DNA of 64,000 nucleotides from Diphasiastrum complanatum. Its lineage: Eukaryota; Streptophyta; Lycopodiopsida; Lycopodiales; Lycopodiaceae. Shown here one piece after another: positions 1 to 10,190 of the stretch (position 1 is its first letter; each line of letters opens with the position of its first letter). A program made the position numbers and the translations under genes. The notes under the pieces were generated by a model. The model did no database searches. It saw nothing but the letters and a program-made list of their open reading frames with translations, and had not been told where the DNA came from. Location: contig CM055094.1 in NCBI GenBank assembly GCA_029204225.1, forward strand, positions 12,869,314 through 12,933,313. The letters run 5' to 3'.

Positions 1-1216
1 ATATCGTTTACAAGTGCTGCATTTGCTTGACAATGATACACTCTTTGCATGTAGGTTGCCACCCATTTATAAGGTAACTTTATGCACGTTCTATATGTGC
101 AAGTTTGATGTAGGAGGTCGCACTTCGGAGAGACATCTTTTGTGCCCTACTGCTACTGAAATTTTAGTATTTTGTTATTAACTTTGAATGGTAATTTCCA
201 GCAGGGTTTATAAGTGTTTTTGTAACTTTCTACTTGGCTTCAAGGCTACATACAATCCAGCTACTTCCAAAGGTATGTTTCTGCCCAATACCATTGCTTC
301 TTTCAAAGTTCTTCCGTACATACTATGTTAGGTTTTATAAACCTCGTCAATATGGGATTCCATATCCAGTTACATATCATAGTGAAGCATAACCAAATAA
401 AGATAAATAGACTACTTTTGTCTACATACAACTGATAGGCTAATTGCTTGTATGGGTAATGCATCTGGTAATAATGCTCAAATGACCTACAAAATTAGGG
501 TTTGATTGTGCAAAAAGTACAAAAAGGACCAAGAGTGGATCCCAATTTGATCCTCAAGAGGGATTGGTTGTCAGATTACTTGATCTATCAATCTACTTGA
601 GATTAAGATCAATCTAGATCAAGAACAAAATCCTAACAAGAACAAATAGAGAGAATACTCAAAATTGCTTCCAAAACCAAGATTGTTGTCTCACATTGAT
701 TATGGCCAAATGTGGCTCTATATATACAATAAGTGGGAACTTGTGGTACTAATCATCCCTCTGATCCCACATGTGTGAAGGTGCTTTGTCATATGCTGAT
801 TCATCATGCAAAACTGACACTTGGACAAAACCTTCTATTTTCAGCATTTTTGGTCCATTTCCTTCTATATGGAGATCTACTTGGAAATCTTCTAGAAGTC
901 AAAATTTGCCTACTTCAGCTTATTCCACACATGTGAGCTGTCCTCTACACATGTGATATGACACCTAACCAAAGGATGTGGCTCATGCAATCAATAGATT
1001 GATGCCATGTGTCATATGTCTAGAAAACTAGTTTTTTGGCCTTTTTAGCCACAAGAACTTGAATTAAATCATATGTACAACCTATATAATTATGGTACAT
1101 GACAAGTACACTATTTTCACACATGGGAACAGGCTCCACACATGTGTGTTTATCTATATACAAGATTTTTGGCCTCCACCAAGCTTATTTTTGCATTTTT
1201 CACACTCCTCAAAAAT
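1..1216. other. Unassigned AT-rich DNA, possible LTR/promoter remnant
   Basis: I see no coding region or recognisable element here. A TATA-like stretch (CTATATATAC, 718-727) lies in sequence that resembles an LTR or leader: repeated ATCAAGAT/GATCAAG words and several ACACATGTG words around 770-1150. The short plus-strand reading frames near 733-956 have no family features and overlap one another in different frames, so I treat them as chance. Confidence 0.3.
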
Positions 1217-1341
1217 CTAGCTTGGTAAATCTAGCTTGATGGAAAACATGATGATCTTGAACTTGACTCCATGGGCTGAATTGGTCTTTGTTGGTTCAAA
1301 AGGTGTGAAGATCAGCCAATGAGCTTGATGTTGATCTGAAA

Positions 1342-2235
1342 TCACCATATCCATGATAGTGCTTCTTTGATGTTGACATCTTTGATGAGCTTGAGAGCTT
1401 TGCACCATCCTAGCACCTCCAAAATTGATTCCTTCCAATTTTCATGTAGATGCTTGACCTTGAGGCTTGCTGCTTCTTCATGTGCATGCTCCTTCATGAG
1501 AAAATAAAGATTTCTTCTTGATTTATTAGGATCACAAAGATCTAACATCATGTTAGCACGATCTAGAGAATTAGACTCATCCAGATTGGCAAGACTATGC
1601 ATGCTATAATAACAAAGTGTTTGCATCATATCTTCATGCTTGTTTTCCATGCTAATCTCAGATCCAATGAGGCTAAATACTTCATTATGGAGATAAGTGT
1701 CTTTATAAGATGATTGACTTACTCTCATAAAGAGTTTACAATTTGCCTCAATACAAATTTTCAAACTATGAGTGAACAGATCACTTTTGCTCTTACATGA
1801 CTTAAGAGCATACATTTGATGAAATAACCATTTGCTTTCTAATTGATTTGAAATCAATTCCAACCTTTTAACAACATCATCTATGTTCTCAAGAGAGACT
1901 TCATACTCAACTAGTATGGCTTTACTCCAATTTTGAGATGCAATGATCTCACTAAAGCAAATTGATTTATCAAATGACATAAGAGAAGTAGGTATGTGAT
2001 GTATACAACATGAGATATGCTCCTCTTTCCCTTGAAATGTGAGCCACATGGACTCAACCATATTTCTTGAGTTTCTTTTTGGAATCACAATTTGAGAAGG
2101 TCTCTCCTCCTCAATCCTTGGCACACTTGAACCTTGAGAAGGATTATCCTCCTCAATCCTTGGCACATTTAAACCTTGAGATGACTCCTTAAGATCCTCT
2201 TCATGGTGCTCCTTTTTTATGGAAATCCGCTCCAT
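1342..2235 (-). CDS. Hypothetical protein, C-terminal half of a duplicated-domain reading frame
   Basis: Open frame of 297 codons. I do not recognise a family. The first ~60 residues contain two near-identical acidic repeats (VPRIEEDNPSQ / VPRIEEERPSQ). From about residue 93 follows a domain with the words SQNWSKAILVEY, SKWLFHQMY, CKLFMRVSQ, DTYLHNEVFSLIG and LANLDESNS. The same domain, diverged, occurs in the adjoining upstream frame (2217-2708), which overlaps this one by 19 bases in another phase. The two may be one ~455-residue protein split by a frameshift. No signal peptide, membrane span or catalytic motif is visible. The neighbours are retrotransposons, so this may be captured or element-encoded sequence rather than a host gene. 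Confidence 0.4.
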   Translation of the reverse strand: MERISIKKEHHEEDLKESSQGLNVPRIEEDNPSQGSSVPRIEEERPSQIVIPKRNSRNMVESMWLTFQGKEEHISCCIHHIPTSLMSFDKSICFSEIIASQNWSKAILVEYEVSLENIDDVVKRLELISNQLESKWLFHQMYALKSCKSKSDLFTHSLKICIEANCKLFMRVSQSSYKDTYLHNEVFSLIGSEISMENKHEDMMQTLCYYSMHSLANLDESNSLDRANMMLDLCDPNKSRRNLYFLMKEHAHEEAASLKVKHLHENWKESILEVLGWCKALKLIKDVNIKEALSWIW

Positions 2236-2708
2236 GTCTCATAATGATCACAACAAGTATGACCATTCAATATGCACTTCCTATGATTATCAAGATTACT
2301 TATGCTAGAAACATAAGTCCAAAAATCACCACAACTTGGCATGATTTTTCCAATATTGAAATCAAAAGGTATTTCCATCTCAATAAGGCTAACTACTTTC
2401 TTATGGATATAAGTGTCCACTTTGGATGCTTCACTTATTCTCTTAAAAAGTTTACAACTTGCCTTTAAGATTGAAAACTTACAATTTTCATCTTTATGAA
2501 TGAACACATCATTCATGATCTTATTGAGACCAAAAGATCCTACATTATGAAGATATTTCCATTTCTTTGACTTCATAACTAATGTAAGCTTACAAGGAAA
2601 ACATATTTTGCTATCTTTTAAGGCATCACACTCAACTAGTATTGCCTTAATCCACCTTTGAGATACAAAAATCTCTTCAAAGCGAAATGGTTCTTCATAA
2701 GTTGACAT
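2217..2708 (-). CDS. Hypothetical protein, N-terminal half of a duplicated-domain reading frame
   Basis: Open frame of 163 codons directly upstream (on the minus strand) of the 297-codon frame. It carries the first copy of the duplicated domain: SQRWIKAILVEC, KKWKYLHNV, CKLFKRISE, DTYIHKKVVSLI and ISNLDNHRK align in the same order with words of the downstream copy. Function is unknown. The start is the first ATG of the frame; a true start could lie elsewhere because a copia fragment begins less than 100 bases upstream. Conservation of two diverged copies at the protein level argues that this was once coding, but it could be an old element-encoded ORF. Confidence 0.4.
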   Translation of the reverse strand: MSTYEEPFRFEEIFVSQRWIKAILVECDALKDSKICFPCKLTLVMKSKKWKYLHNVGSFGLNKIMNDVFIHKDENCKFSILKASCKLFKRISEASKVDTYIHKKVVSLIEMEIPFDFNIGKIMPSCGDFWTYVSSISNLDNHRKCILNGHTCCDHYETWSGFP

Positions 2709-2765
2709 GATAGCATAAATGAAACTATTATCTCACTTGCTACTCTTTTTGGATGGGATCTATGA

Positions 2766-2850
2766 AAATTGGATGTCACTAATGTATTATTGAATGGAGA
2801 TCTTGAGGCGGAAGTATTCATGGAGCAACCCGAGGGCTACATCATACCCC
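2766..2850 (+). pseudogene. Ty1/copia reverse transcriptase fragment
   Basis: About 25 codons translate to a string containing LDVTNVLLNGDLEAEVFMEQ and then PEGY, the copia reverse-transcriptase region normally read as MDVK.AFLNGDL.EEVYM.QP.GF. Nothing of the rest of the domain remains on either side: the left neighbour is the hypothetical minus-strand ORF and the right neighbour is LTR-like sequence of G1. Its orientation is opposite to copia A at 10.2 kb, so the two are not the halves of one interrupted element. Confidence 0.7.
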
Positions 2851-3800
2851 TGCATGACTGGCAGCAGCTCCAGGGTACTGTCCCAGACCTGCATAGAAGC
2901 CTGCGAGAGTTAGTTCCAAGCAGATTGTAAAAATCAGAGAAAAATCATAAAAAAAACTCAAAAAACCCTTGAAAAAATCCAAAAAAATTCAAATCTTCAT
3001 AAGAACTCTCGCAGAGCCTTCTGAAGTTCCATCTCAGTGAGACCAGGACACAGAGAAGCTTGCGAGAGTTAGTTTGATGATTAAGTGCTTGTGCGAGAGT
3101 TCCCAGTGAAAAAAAGACGGGAAAGTACCAATGAACCCTTGCAGACAGTGAAATTTTCAGTTCCAGTGGTCAAGAACTCTGGCAGAGGATTCTGAAGTTC
3201 CATCTCAGTGAGACCAGGACATAGAAGAGCTTGTGAGAGTTGATTTGATTCCAGTGAGCAGAAAATTGGATTTAAGTGCAAAAAAATCACTATAAAGTGA
3301 AGATCCAGCAAATCCTTCCAGTAAGAACTCTCGCAGACCCTCTCAATCGATTTAGAATGTCAAATTACATCAGTGAGGAAGCCTGCGAGAGTTAGTATGA
3401 AGATCTGGTGAAGATCAAGCACAAAAAGTGATTTTGAACCCTCGCAGACAGTGAAATTTTCACTCCTTGCGAGAGTACACTCTCGCAGAGAATTCTATAG
3501 TGAGATCTAACCCAGATCCAGCTACTGTGAAGCTTGCGAGAGTTACTTCCCAGAGATCTAAAAGATATCAAGTTTCTTACCTGCAATAACAGCTAAAGAA
3601 CCCTCGCACAAGATAACCCTCGCAGACCAGATTAGTGGAAAGATCTGCATCAGATCCAGCTACTGTCAAAATCTTAGGTCATTCAGTGCAAGGAGTAAAA
3701 AGTTATCAAGGAAAAACCACCATAAAAGGCCTAAAAATCATTCCGGCCGATCAGATCGATCAGATCCTTGAAGATCTAGACTGCATCCTACTGTATAAGT
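2851..3800 (+). repeat. G1 5' LTR remnant with repeated TGCGAGAG/CTCTCGCA motifs
   Basis: This stretch lies immediately before the G1 gag and contains no coding frame. It is built from a short motif in both orientations: (C/T)TGCGAGAGTTAGTT and AACTCTCGCAGA recur about a dozen times, and a longer piece (CTGAAGTTCCATCTCAGTGA...) occurs twice, near 3023 and 3193. The same motif occurs once at the far right of G1 (about 10157), supporting the view that both belong to the LTR. No TG start is recognisable, and a primer-binding site before gag is uncertain. Confidence 0.5.
3468..3487. repeat. Perfect 9-bp inverted repeat in the G1 LTR
   Basis: TGCGAGAGT and ACTCTCGCA are separated by two bases and form a perfect hairpin. 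It is the tightest of the many opposed copies of this motif in the G1 LTR remnant. Confidence 0.8.
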
Positions 3801-3906
3801 AAGATCCAATCACCTTGGAACCCACCATCGGATGAATCTGAGATCGGGATGATCAATAGCACGAAGGATAGCAAATCGGGCACGACACCTTCCCAGATTA
3901 GCAGCT

Positions 3907-5366
3907 GTGCAACAAGAGGTAGAATCGAAACCAGCACCAATGGATCCAATGGGCCAATCCGTACTTGTCGCACCCTTGCATGCAGTTCGGAGAGCACCAC
4001 GGATGGAGATACCAAAATACGACGGATCATCAGATCCCATCCGAGTCCTCCATATCTATGAGCAAGCTTGTAAAATCTACGGCGAACGGACACCTGCAGA
4101 GAAGCTGATGCTATTTCTTATGTCCTTGCTTGTAGTGGCTTTTCAACCTGTCAGAGGAAGAGAAATCCACCTGAGAAGCGATTAAAGCGGCTCTCATTAC
4201 GTGCTTTAAACCAAGAAAGTTCCTAGAAGACCCGTTTCTCTTGCTAAGCAAAGTCAAGATGGGAAAACGAGAAAGGGTCCGGGACTATATTGAACGGGTC
4301 AAACATCTATGATCCGAGTGCAGTGCAGCCCTGACTCCCGATCATGCGGTGATCATGTGGTTCCTAGCCGGATTACCACGAAACATCAAAAGAGAAATGA
4401 AACGATGGGAGCAGTACGCTGCTCTGCAAGAAGCTATGGAAGATGCCATCAGGGAAGAGGATGAGGGATCTGATGACGAATATCCTTCCACCCACACTCC
4501 TACTCCCTCGATCACATCATCATCATCAAACGCATCCGCTCTATCCACAGAACTACTGTTGGAGCAAATGACAAAATTACACAAACAGCAGATGGAGCAA
4601 CTTACGGCGCAGTTTGGCTAACTGAAGGCCTTTCAAGGAACTGTACTAGTAACTCCACATCAACAGGAACCAAACCAGTTGCAGTATCCTCGAAGAGAAA
4701 ATGTATGGTGTTCAGTATGCACGCAAAACCGTACAGCGAACGAGTGTCCAATCCTAAAGCAAAATCCGATACTGACACATAGATTCTGCCATCTGTGCAA
4801 TGGGACATCGCACGATATGGCATTTTGCCCGTTTACCCCTAGGGTTGTTCAATAGAAGAGAAGTCCTTATCAGACTTCTTATCCTTATCATCAAGGGGCA
4901 CCTAACGCGGCACCAAGGTACGGCACACCCAATCAACCACAACACATGGCCTTACCTGCTCCACCAGGGCCAGCCAATCAACGAGTAGCCCATGTAAACC
5001 TGACAGCAACGGAACAAGAAATGCAAATGCCACCTCAACCTGAGCAGCAGCAGTGGTACGGACCAGATGAACCATTTATGGATCCTGCCATAAATGAATA
5101 TGTTTCGGCCTATGCAGCTCAAACTCAACGCCAAGGTGGAAGAAATTACGGCTGCTACGGATGCGACGAGGGACATAGAATTGCATAATGTCCCTACAAG
5201 GGACAATATACAACCTCCTACCGGGATTGCGGTTATGGACACTGTTTCAAGAATTGTCCATTTAAACCTGGAACTAGTGCACCTCTTAACCTCATTTCCA
5301 TACAGCAATCAGCAGTTCCAGCGGGGATGCCATCGAAAGGTCGACATGACCACGCTCATGTGTTAG
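3907..5366 (+). pseudogene. gag: G1 gag (capsid/nucleocapsid) pseudogene
   Basis: The frame opens near 3907 and contains the Ty3 gag start EIPKYDGSSDP, then in shifted frames VRDYIERVKHL and WFLAGLPRNIKREM, the typical capsid helices of plant gypsy gag (Retrotrans_gag type). A glutamine-rich linker follows. Zinc knuckles come in two pairs: CSVCTQNRTANEC (about 4708) and CHLCNGTSHDMAFC (about 4789), then CYGCDEGHRIA-stop-C (about 5155) and a damaged one, CGYGHCFKNC (about 5228), whose first Cys is a Tyr. Stops near 4183, 4310, 4620, 4850, 5188 and 5364 plus frame changes show it is non-functional. Gag would package element RNA in the cytoplasm. Confidence 0.8.
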
Positions 5367-5395
5367 CTGTTACGTGAGCACAGAAGAGGAAGGAA

Positions 5396-7054
5396 GTGGC
5401 TCCCTCACCACCACCATCGGTCACTGACGACCAACCCTCAACTTCAGCGCCATATCCAAATGTGAGGGAAGAGAGAAGACAGTACCAAAAAATAAGACAC
5501 TGGGTACAAAAAGCACAAGAGGAGGAAAAGGAGCAAGAACAAAACAATCCCACAGAACCTCCAGTCAGCGTCGAACGGGAACCGCAAACAAGCTCACCAC
5601 TTCGCACTGATCAGAATGATTGGTTGCACCAATATGAACCACCTTTTCACATGGTGGAGCCTGAGGAACCACGCACTGAAAGGCTCACACTCTTGCTGTC
5701 AAGCCACATTAGTTTACCACTTGGAGAACTACTGCGGATTGCACCACAAGCGAAAAGCCTTTTAGCGGAATGGGCCAACGCGGATGAGGAGCCAGTAGCG
5801 CCTGAGCCCATCTATTGTGCGGGCTATGATGAAACAAGTAACGTCCTCCACATCAGAGCAGCATGGGAAAGTGAGGAACACAACATCACTTTGCCAATCA
5901 AACACAAGAGATATGAGGACAAGGCGGCAATGGTAGATGGAGGATCGGGTGTCAATCTGATCTCCACTACTTTGTACAAAAAATGAGAATCACAAGGATT
6001 GAAGCCAGCCAGATTCGCCATCAAGCTAGCAAATCAATCCTACGTGAAACCAAAAGGTGTAGTTGCTGATATTCCCATAAAGATAGCAGACATGTAGTAT
6101 GTGATTACTTTTGTGGTCATGGATATACCTGAATTTTCATCTGCATATCGTGTTTTACTGGGAAGACCATGGTTGAGAGCTGCGCAAGTAGTACACAACT
6201 GGGGTACAGGGAAACTCACCTTCAAGAACAGAGAACAGGCTGTAAAGGTAGATCCAACCACATGGGCGGTGAAACCTATTGCACCCAAAGCTTATGACGG
6301 ATCATCCACGACAGGTCATACGATTGACCGCCCAAGGCCAGCCAAGGGAGGTCACTATCATTCAGAGACGGATGTCATGAGATGGACGGATGCATTAGCA
6401 ACTATTGATTGCCAGGCATGTCAATATGAATCAGATCCAGAACCAAATACATCTTCACCCAAATGTTACACTATGGACACACCAATCACATTTGGGGTGA
6501 ATATGATAAACGTAGCATGGTTGTCAGCGGAGCCGATTGAGAACCCAGTGGAAGATGATCTAGTCCCTTGGCAACATGCTCTAACTTATAATAAGGAGAT
6601 TGAGCTGACTGATGAACAAGTCCTACACCACATGGACCCAAATTGTTACGGAACCAAGAAGGTACCAGCTCAACCGCCACAAAGGTCTGCTATGGCGAAA
6701 GTCTCAAGGATTGATCCACCCAAGGCACTTGCGAATAAGAAGAATCAATTGAAGCAACGCTACAACCAAGTGATTCGATGGAGTGACCTACCTGAAGAGG
6801 CAATAGCTACAGTCGACGTTGATATTCGCTACCATGAGGCGAATGTCACAACAGTCCCAAAGAAAGACAACAAGGATGAACCCACCAAAATGACAAAAAA
6901 GGGCAAAAAGAAGGTGTTGGATTCCTTGAAGTCAATCAAGTTGGACTCAAATACAGCGTCATCTTCTACACAGGTGACAAAAAATAAAAAAAATGACCAG
7001 TCGGGCCAAGATCAATATGCTGAAAGAGGATTCTCGACGAGCTCCAGTTCATGA
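5396..7054 (+). pseudogene. pol: G1 aspartic protease and protease-RT linker
   Basis: The protease signature reads MVDGGSGVNLIS at about 5929-5964, a D-G-G variant of the usual D-S-G triad seen in plant OTA gypsy elements. After a stop at 5984 the second protease half is present (YRVLLGRPWLRAAQVVHNWG, about 6149-6208). A long linker follows, with LVPWQHALTYN and WSDLPEEAIATVDVDI, and no known domain. The linker aligns loosely with that of G2 (DALATIDC here, HALATVDC there). The 317-codon second half is open, the longest intact piece of G1. The enzyme would cleave the Gag-Pol polyprotein inside the particle. Confidence 0.7.
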
Positions 7055-8598
7055 GGTGCCTGATACTTTCAAGAATTATACATTGGACAGCCTGGTAATC
7101 ATGATGCCGCAAGCCCAACGAGAATTTGATCAAAGTCAGGCACCAGCAGAACAAGTCTTCGAGGGACCTACGCGAACACAGCCGATGAATCTTGTGGAAC
7201 CAAGAGAAGAAGGAAGCATAGTGTATGTGGGAGAGCAGTTAACACCCACACAGTTCAAGAGACTACGATCCTTGTTGGTGGAATATAAAGATTGTTTTGC
7301 CTAGAGCTATAGTGATCTAAAGGGCATTTTGCCAACAGTAGTCCAACACACCATACCTTTGGTGGATGGAGCAGTCCCCAAGGTAAGCCGTTACTACCGC
7401 TGCAACCCAAATTATATAGAAGTAATCAAGCAAGAGTTGCAAAAACTTATGGATGCAGATTTCATTTATGAAATCGAGCACACGGAATGGGTATCGTCGA
7501 TAGTTATAGTACCCAAGAAGAATGGAAAAATGCGTATCTATGTGAATCTGAAGGTGCTTAATGTAGTCACCAAAAAGGACCATTTACGGAAAGTGTCCTC
7601 GATACAGTAGCTGGCGACGAAGCCTACATTTTTCAGGACGGCTTCAACGACTACAACCAGGTGAAAATAGCCCCCCAGGACCAGCACAAGACAACATTTG
7701 CCACAGAATGGGAAACTTATGCCTATAAAGTGATGCCATTCGGACTTTGCAATGCCCCAAGCACTTTCCAGCGAGTCATGCAGGTGGCATTCAAAGATTA
7801 TTTGCAAAAATTTCTGGAAATTTTCTTGGACGATCTGTGAGTGCATGGACCAGATTCAATACACTTATCCAATTTGGAGAAGGTGTTACAAAAATGTCGC
7901 GAATACTAGATCTCCCTGAATCCAAAAAAATGTCAATTATGGGTGACACATGGCTTGATACTCGGCCATATAGTGTCAAGACACGGGATCGCCACAGATC
8001 TATCAAAGCTCTAAAGGCTTTCCAGAAGATTAAGAATGCATTGGTCTCAGCAGCAATCTTACGACCATCCAATTGGTCCATTGAGTTCCACGTGCATACG
8101 GACGCATCGAAGTATGCAGTTGGAGCAGTCTTAACCTAGCCAGGTGAACACAAAAAGGATTTTCCAATCCGATTTGCAAGCCAACAGCTCAATGATACCG
8201 AAATGCATTATTCAACCACAGAGCGGGAAGCACTGGCAATGATCTATGCGGTTAAGAAGTTTCGACGCTATTTGATGGCCACACATTTTGCTTTTTATAC
8301 GGACCATCAACCCTTGCTATATCTTGTTAGTAAAACTTGCAACACCAGGAGAATCACCAGATGGCTCCTTTTGTTGTTGGATTTTGATTTTCGGATAGTA
8401 GTTTGCAAGGGAAAACAACACTACATGGCAGATCATGTGTCACGAATCAAGGGAAAGGAGATTGCAGCCCAACCGGACGATGAGCTGGCAGATGCTGCCT
8501 TATTTTACGTGGATACAGTACCAGAATGGGCTGCCGACATTGTTGAATATCTAATGCGGGGCCAACCAGACAAATCACTATCAAAGGCGAAACAATAG
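7055..8598 (+). pseudogene. pol: G1 reverse transcriptase and RNase H
   Basis: RT fingers and palm are recognised from SSIVIVPKKNGKMRIYV (about 7495), FATEWETYAYKVMPFGLCN (about 7699) and the catalytic FLDD at 7823-7834, which replaces the common YVDD/YLDD. A stop follows three codons later. RNase H follows: HVHTDASKYAVGAVL (about 8090), TTEREALAMIYAVKKFRRYL, FYTDHQPLLYL and HYMADHVSR. Stops at about 7303, 7607, 8137 and 8596 and at least two frame changes, including loss of the stretch between the first and second RT blocks, make it inactive. In life it would copy element RNA into DNA in the particle. Confidence 0.8.
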
Positions 8599-8601
8599 AA
8601 A

Positions 8602-9720
8602 TTGATCTTGAAGGCTAGACCTTATCAGCTGATTGCTGGCCAGTTGTACCGAAGAGGTCCAGACAGAATTCTTCGGCGGTGTATTCTTCCTCATGAGACC
8701 ACGCAAATCATTTTGCTTTCACATGAAGGCATGGGTGGAGGTCATTTTGCATCTGACATTACAGTTCGCAAGATCCTGCAATCAGGATGTTGGTGGCCAA
8801 TGATTCATAAAGACATGGAGGAATACTTGAAAAAGTGCGATGTGTGCCAAAGGGCAAGGAGACCAACAAGATTAAACTATGATCTACTGCACCTAGTCTT
8901 AGCCCAAGCATCGTTCAAAAAATGGGGATTGGATTATATTGGTCCAATTCACCCTGCATCAAGGAGTTCCCAGGCTCGATACATAATTGTAGCCACAGAC
9001 TACCTCACCAAATGGATCTAAGCCAAGGAATTCACGGGTGCCTGGTGGAACTAGTCAGTGATCGCGGAAGCCATTTCATCAACGAGACCATCAAGGTCCT
9101 ATTGGAGGAATTCTTTGTGATCCACTGAACTAGTATGCCTTATTATCCTCGTGGTAATGGGCAAGCAGAATCATCCAATAAGATCCTGTGTAGCGTGCTC
9201 ACGAAAACAGTTGAAGCTAGCAGATCAGATTGGGAACACAAGTTGCATGCTGCACTGTGGGCATTCTGGACAACATATAAAGGGAGCACTGATGAAACAC
9301 CCTTCCAATTGGTACTATGGTCAGGATGCTGTGATGTCAGTAGAGTTTTTAGTTCTTTCATTAAGGATTGCCACCGCGCAACGTCTTAATGAGTCCAAAT
9401 CTCTACAGCTATGCCATGAAGATCTGCATAAACTCTGTGAAACACGCTTACTAGTTGTGCATGCACTGGCAGCTGAAAAAGAAAGACGCAATGCTTGGCA
9501 TGATCGTAGATTACAAAAGAAGGATCTTTGTTCAGGAGATCTGGTCCTGATGTATAAAACCAAGGCGATCAAGAGGAAGTTAAAATTCACGGGCGAAGGT
9601 CCTTATAGGATCAAGGAAATTCTTAATCATGGGGCCGTGAACTTAGAACAGCTTGATGGGACGCCCTTCGACACACCCATCAACGGTAGCCGGTTGCACA
9701 AGTACTGGCCACCACAGTAA
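8602..9720 (+). pseudogene. pol: G1 integrase
   Basis: The HHCC zinc domain is visible (HEGMGGGHFASDITVRKIL ... CDVCQRA, about 8721-8860). The catalytic core begins at WGLDYIGPIHPAS (about 8920) with the first Asp, has SDRGSHFIN in another frame (about 9058) and YYPRGNGQAESSNK (about 9137) with the Glu. The C-terminal part TGEGPYRIKEILNHGAVNLEQLDG ends at 9720 with no chromodomain. Stops at about 9019 and 9126 and frame shifts break it. It would join the cDNA to host DNA in the nucleus. Confidence 0.8.
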
Positions 9721-9729
9721 GACAGATCC

Positions 9730-9739
9730 AGATTGGGGG
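9730..9739 (+). promoter_or_regulatory. G1 polypurine tract
   Basis: AGATTGGGGG lies ten bases after the integrase stop codon and is followed by TGGCACG, a plausible LTR start. The position directly downstream of pol is where the plus-strand primer of an LTR retrotransposon sits. Confidence 0.6.
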
Positions 9740-10190
9740 TGGCACGTTACAAAAAGCTAATTTGCTCAGCCATCACCGCTAGATCTAAGGAGATCAAGCC
9801 AAATCAAGCTAAATCCATCAAGATTCAGCCAGATCTGGCAAGATCAGGGAAATCTATCAGAATCCAAGGAGGATCAAGATCCTAATAGGGTCAAAAAGGA
9901 AGCAGATCATCAGATTGACTGAGGGATCTACTACCAAGAATCCATCAGAACTTCCGGAGCACTACCAACAATCAGATCAAGCTTGGATGAAGCTGATTAC
10001 CAATTTACAAAAGTTAAAAATCAGAAAATCTTGAGATCTTGTCAACAAAACACTTTGAAAGAGCAGTTTTTTCATGATTTTTTGAGATTCCCCGGGAGAT
10101 AGCTTTTGAAAATTGGACAGTCATCAGATCTGACCTAGATGCATCCATGAAAATCTCTGCGAGAGTTCCTGATGGAGGAATCATCATTTT
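9740..10190 (+). repeat. G1 3' LTR, 5' portion only
   Basis: Non-coding DNA that starts TGGCACGTTAC after the polypurine tract and runs to the abrupt border with copia A. It is rich in AGATCAAG/GATCAAG words. I find no clear match to the 5' LTR remnant except one TCTGCGAGAGTT motif near the right end, so the two remnants probably are the first and last parts of one long LTR. Confidence 0.45.

Larger units (their letters stand above)
2851..10190 (+). mobile_element. Ty3/gypsy LTR retrotransposon G1 (decayed, both ends truncated)
   Basis: Gag with four zinc-knuckle positions, aspartic protease, reverse transcriptase, RNase H and integrase follow in the Ty3 order on the plus strand. The integrase ends in a GEGPYRI (GPY/F) module without a chromodomain, and the protease reads DGGSGVN, which fits the plant non-chromovirus (OTA: Tat/Athila-like) side of Ty3/gypsy. 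There are at least nine in-frame stops or frameshifts. The left 900 bases and right 450 bases look like different portions of one LTR, so neither LTR is complete and no target duplication can be defined. G2 is a relative: gag, protease-linker and RNase H words match in the same order. Confidence 0.85.
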
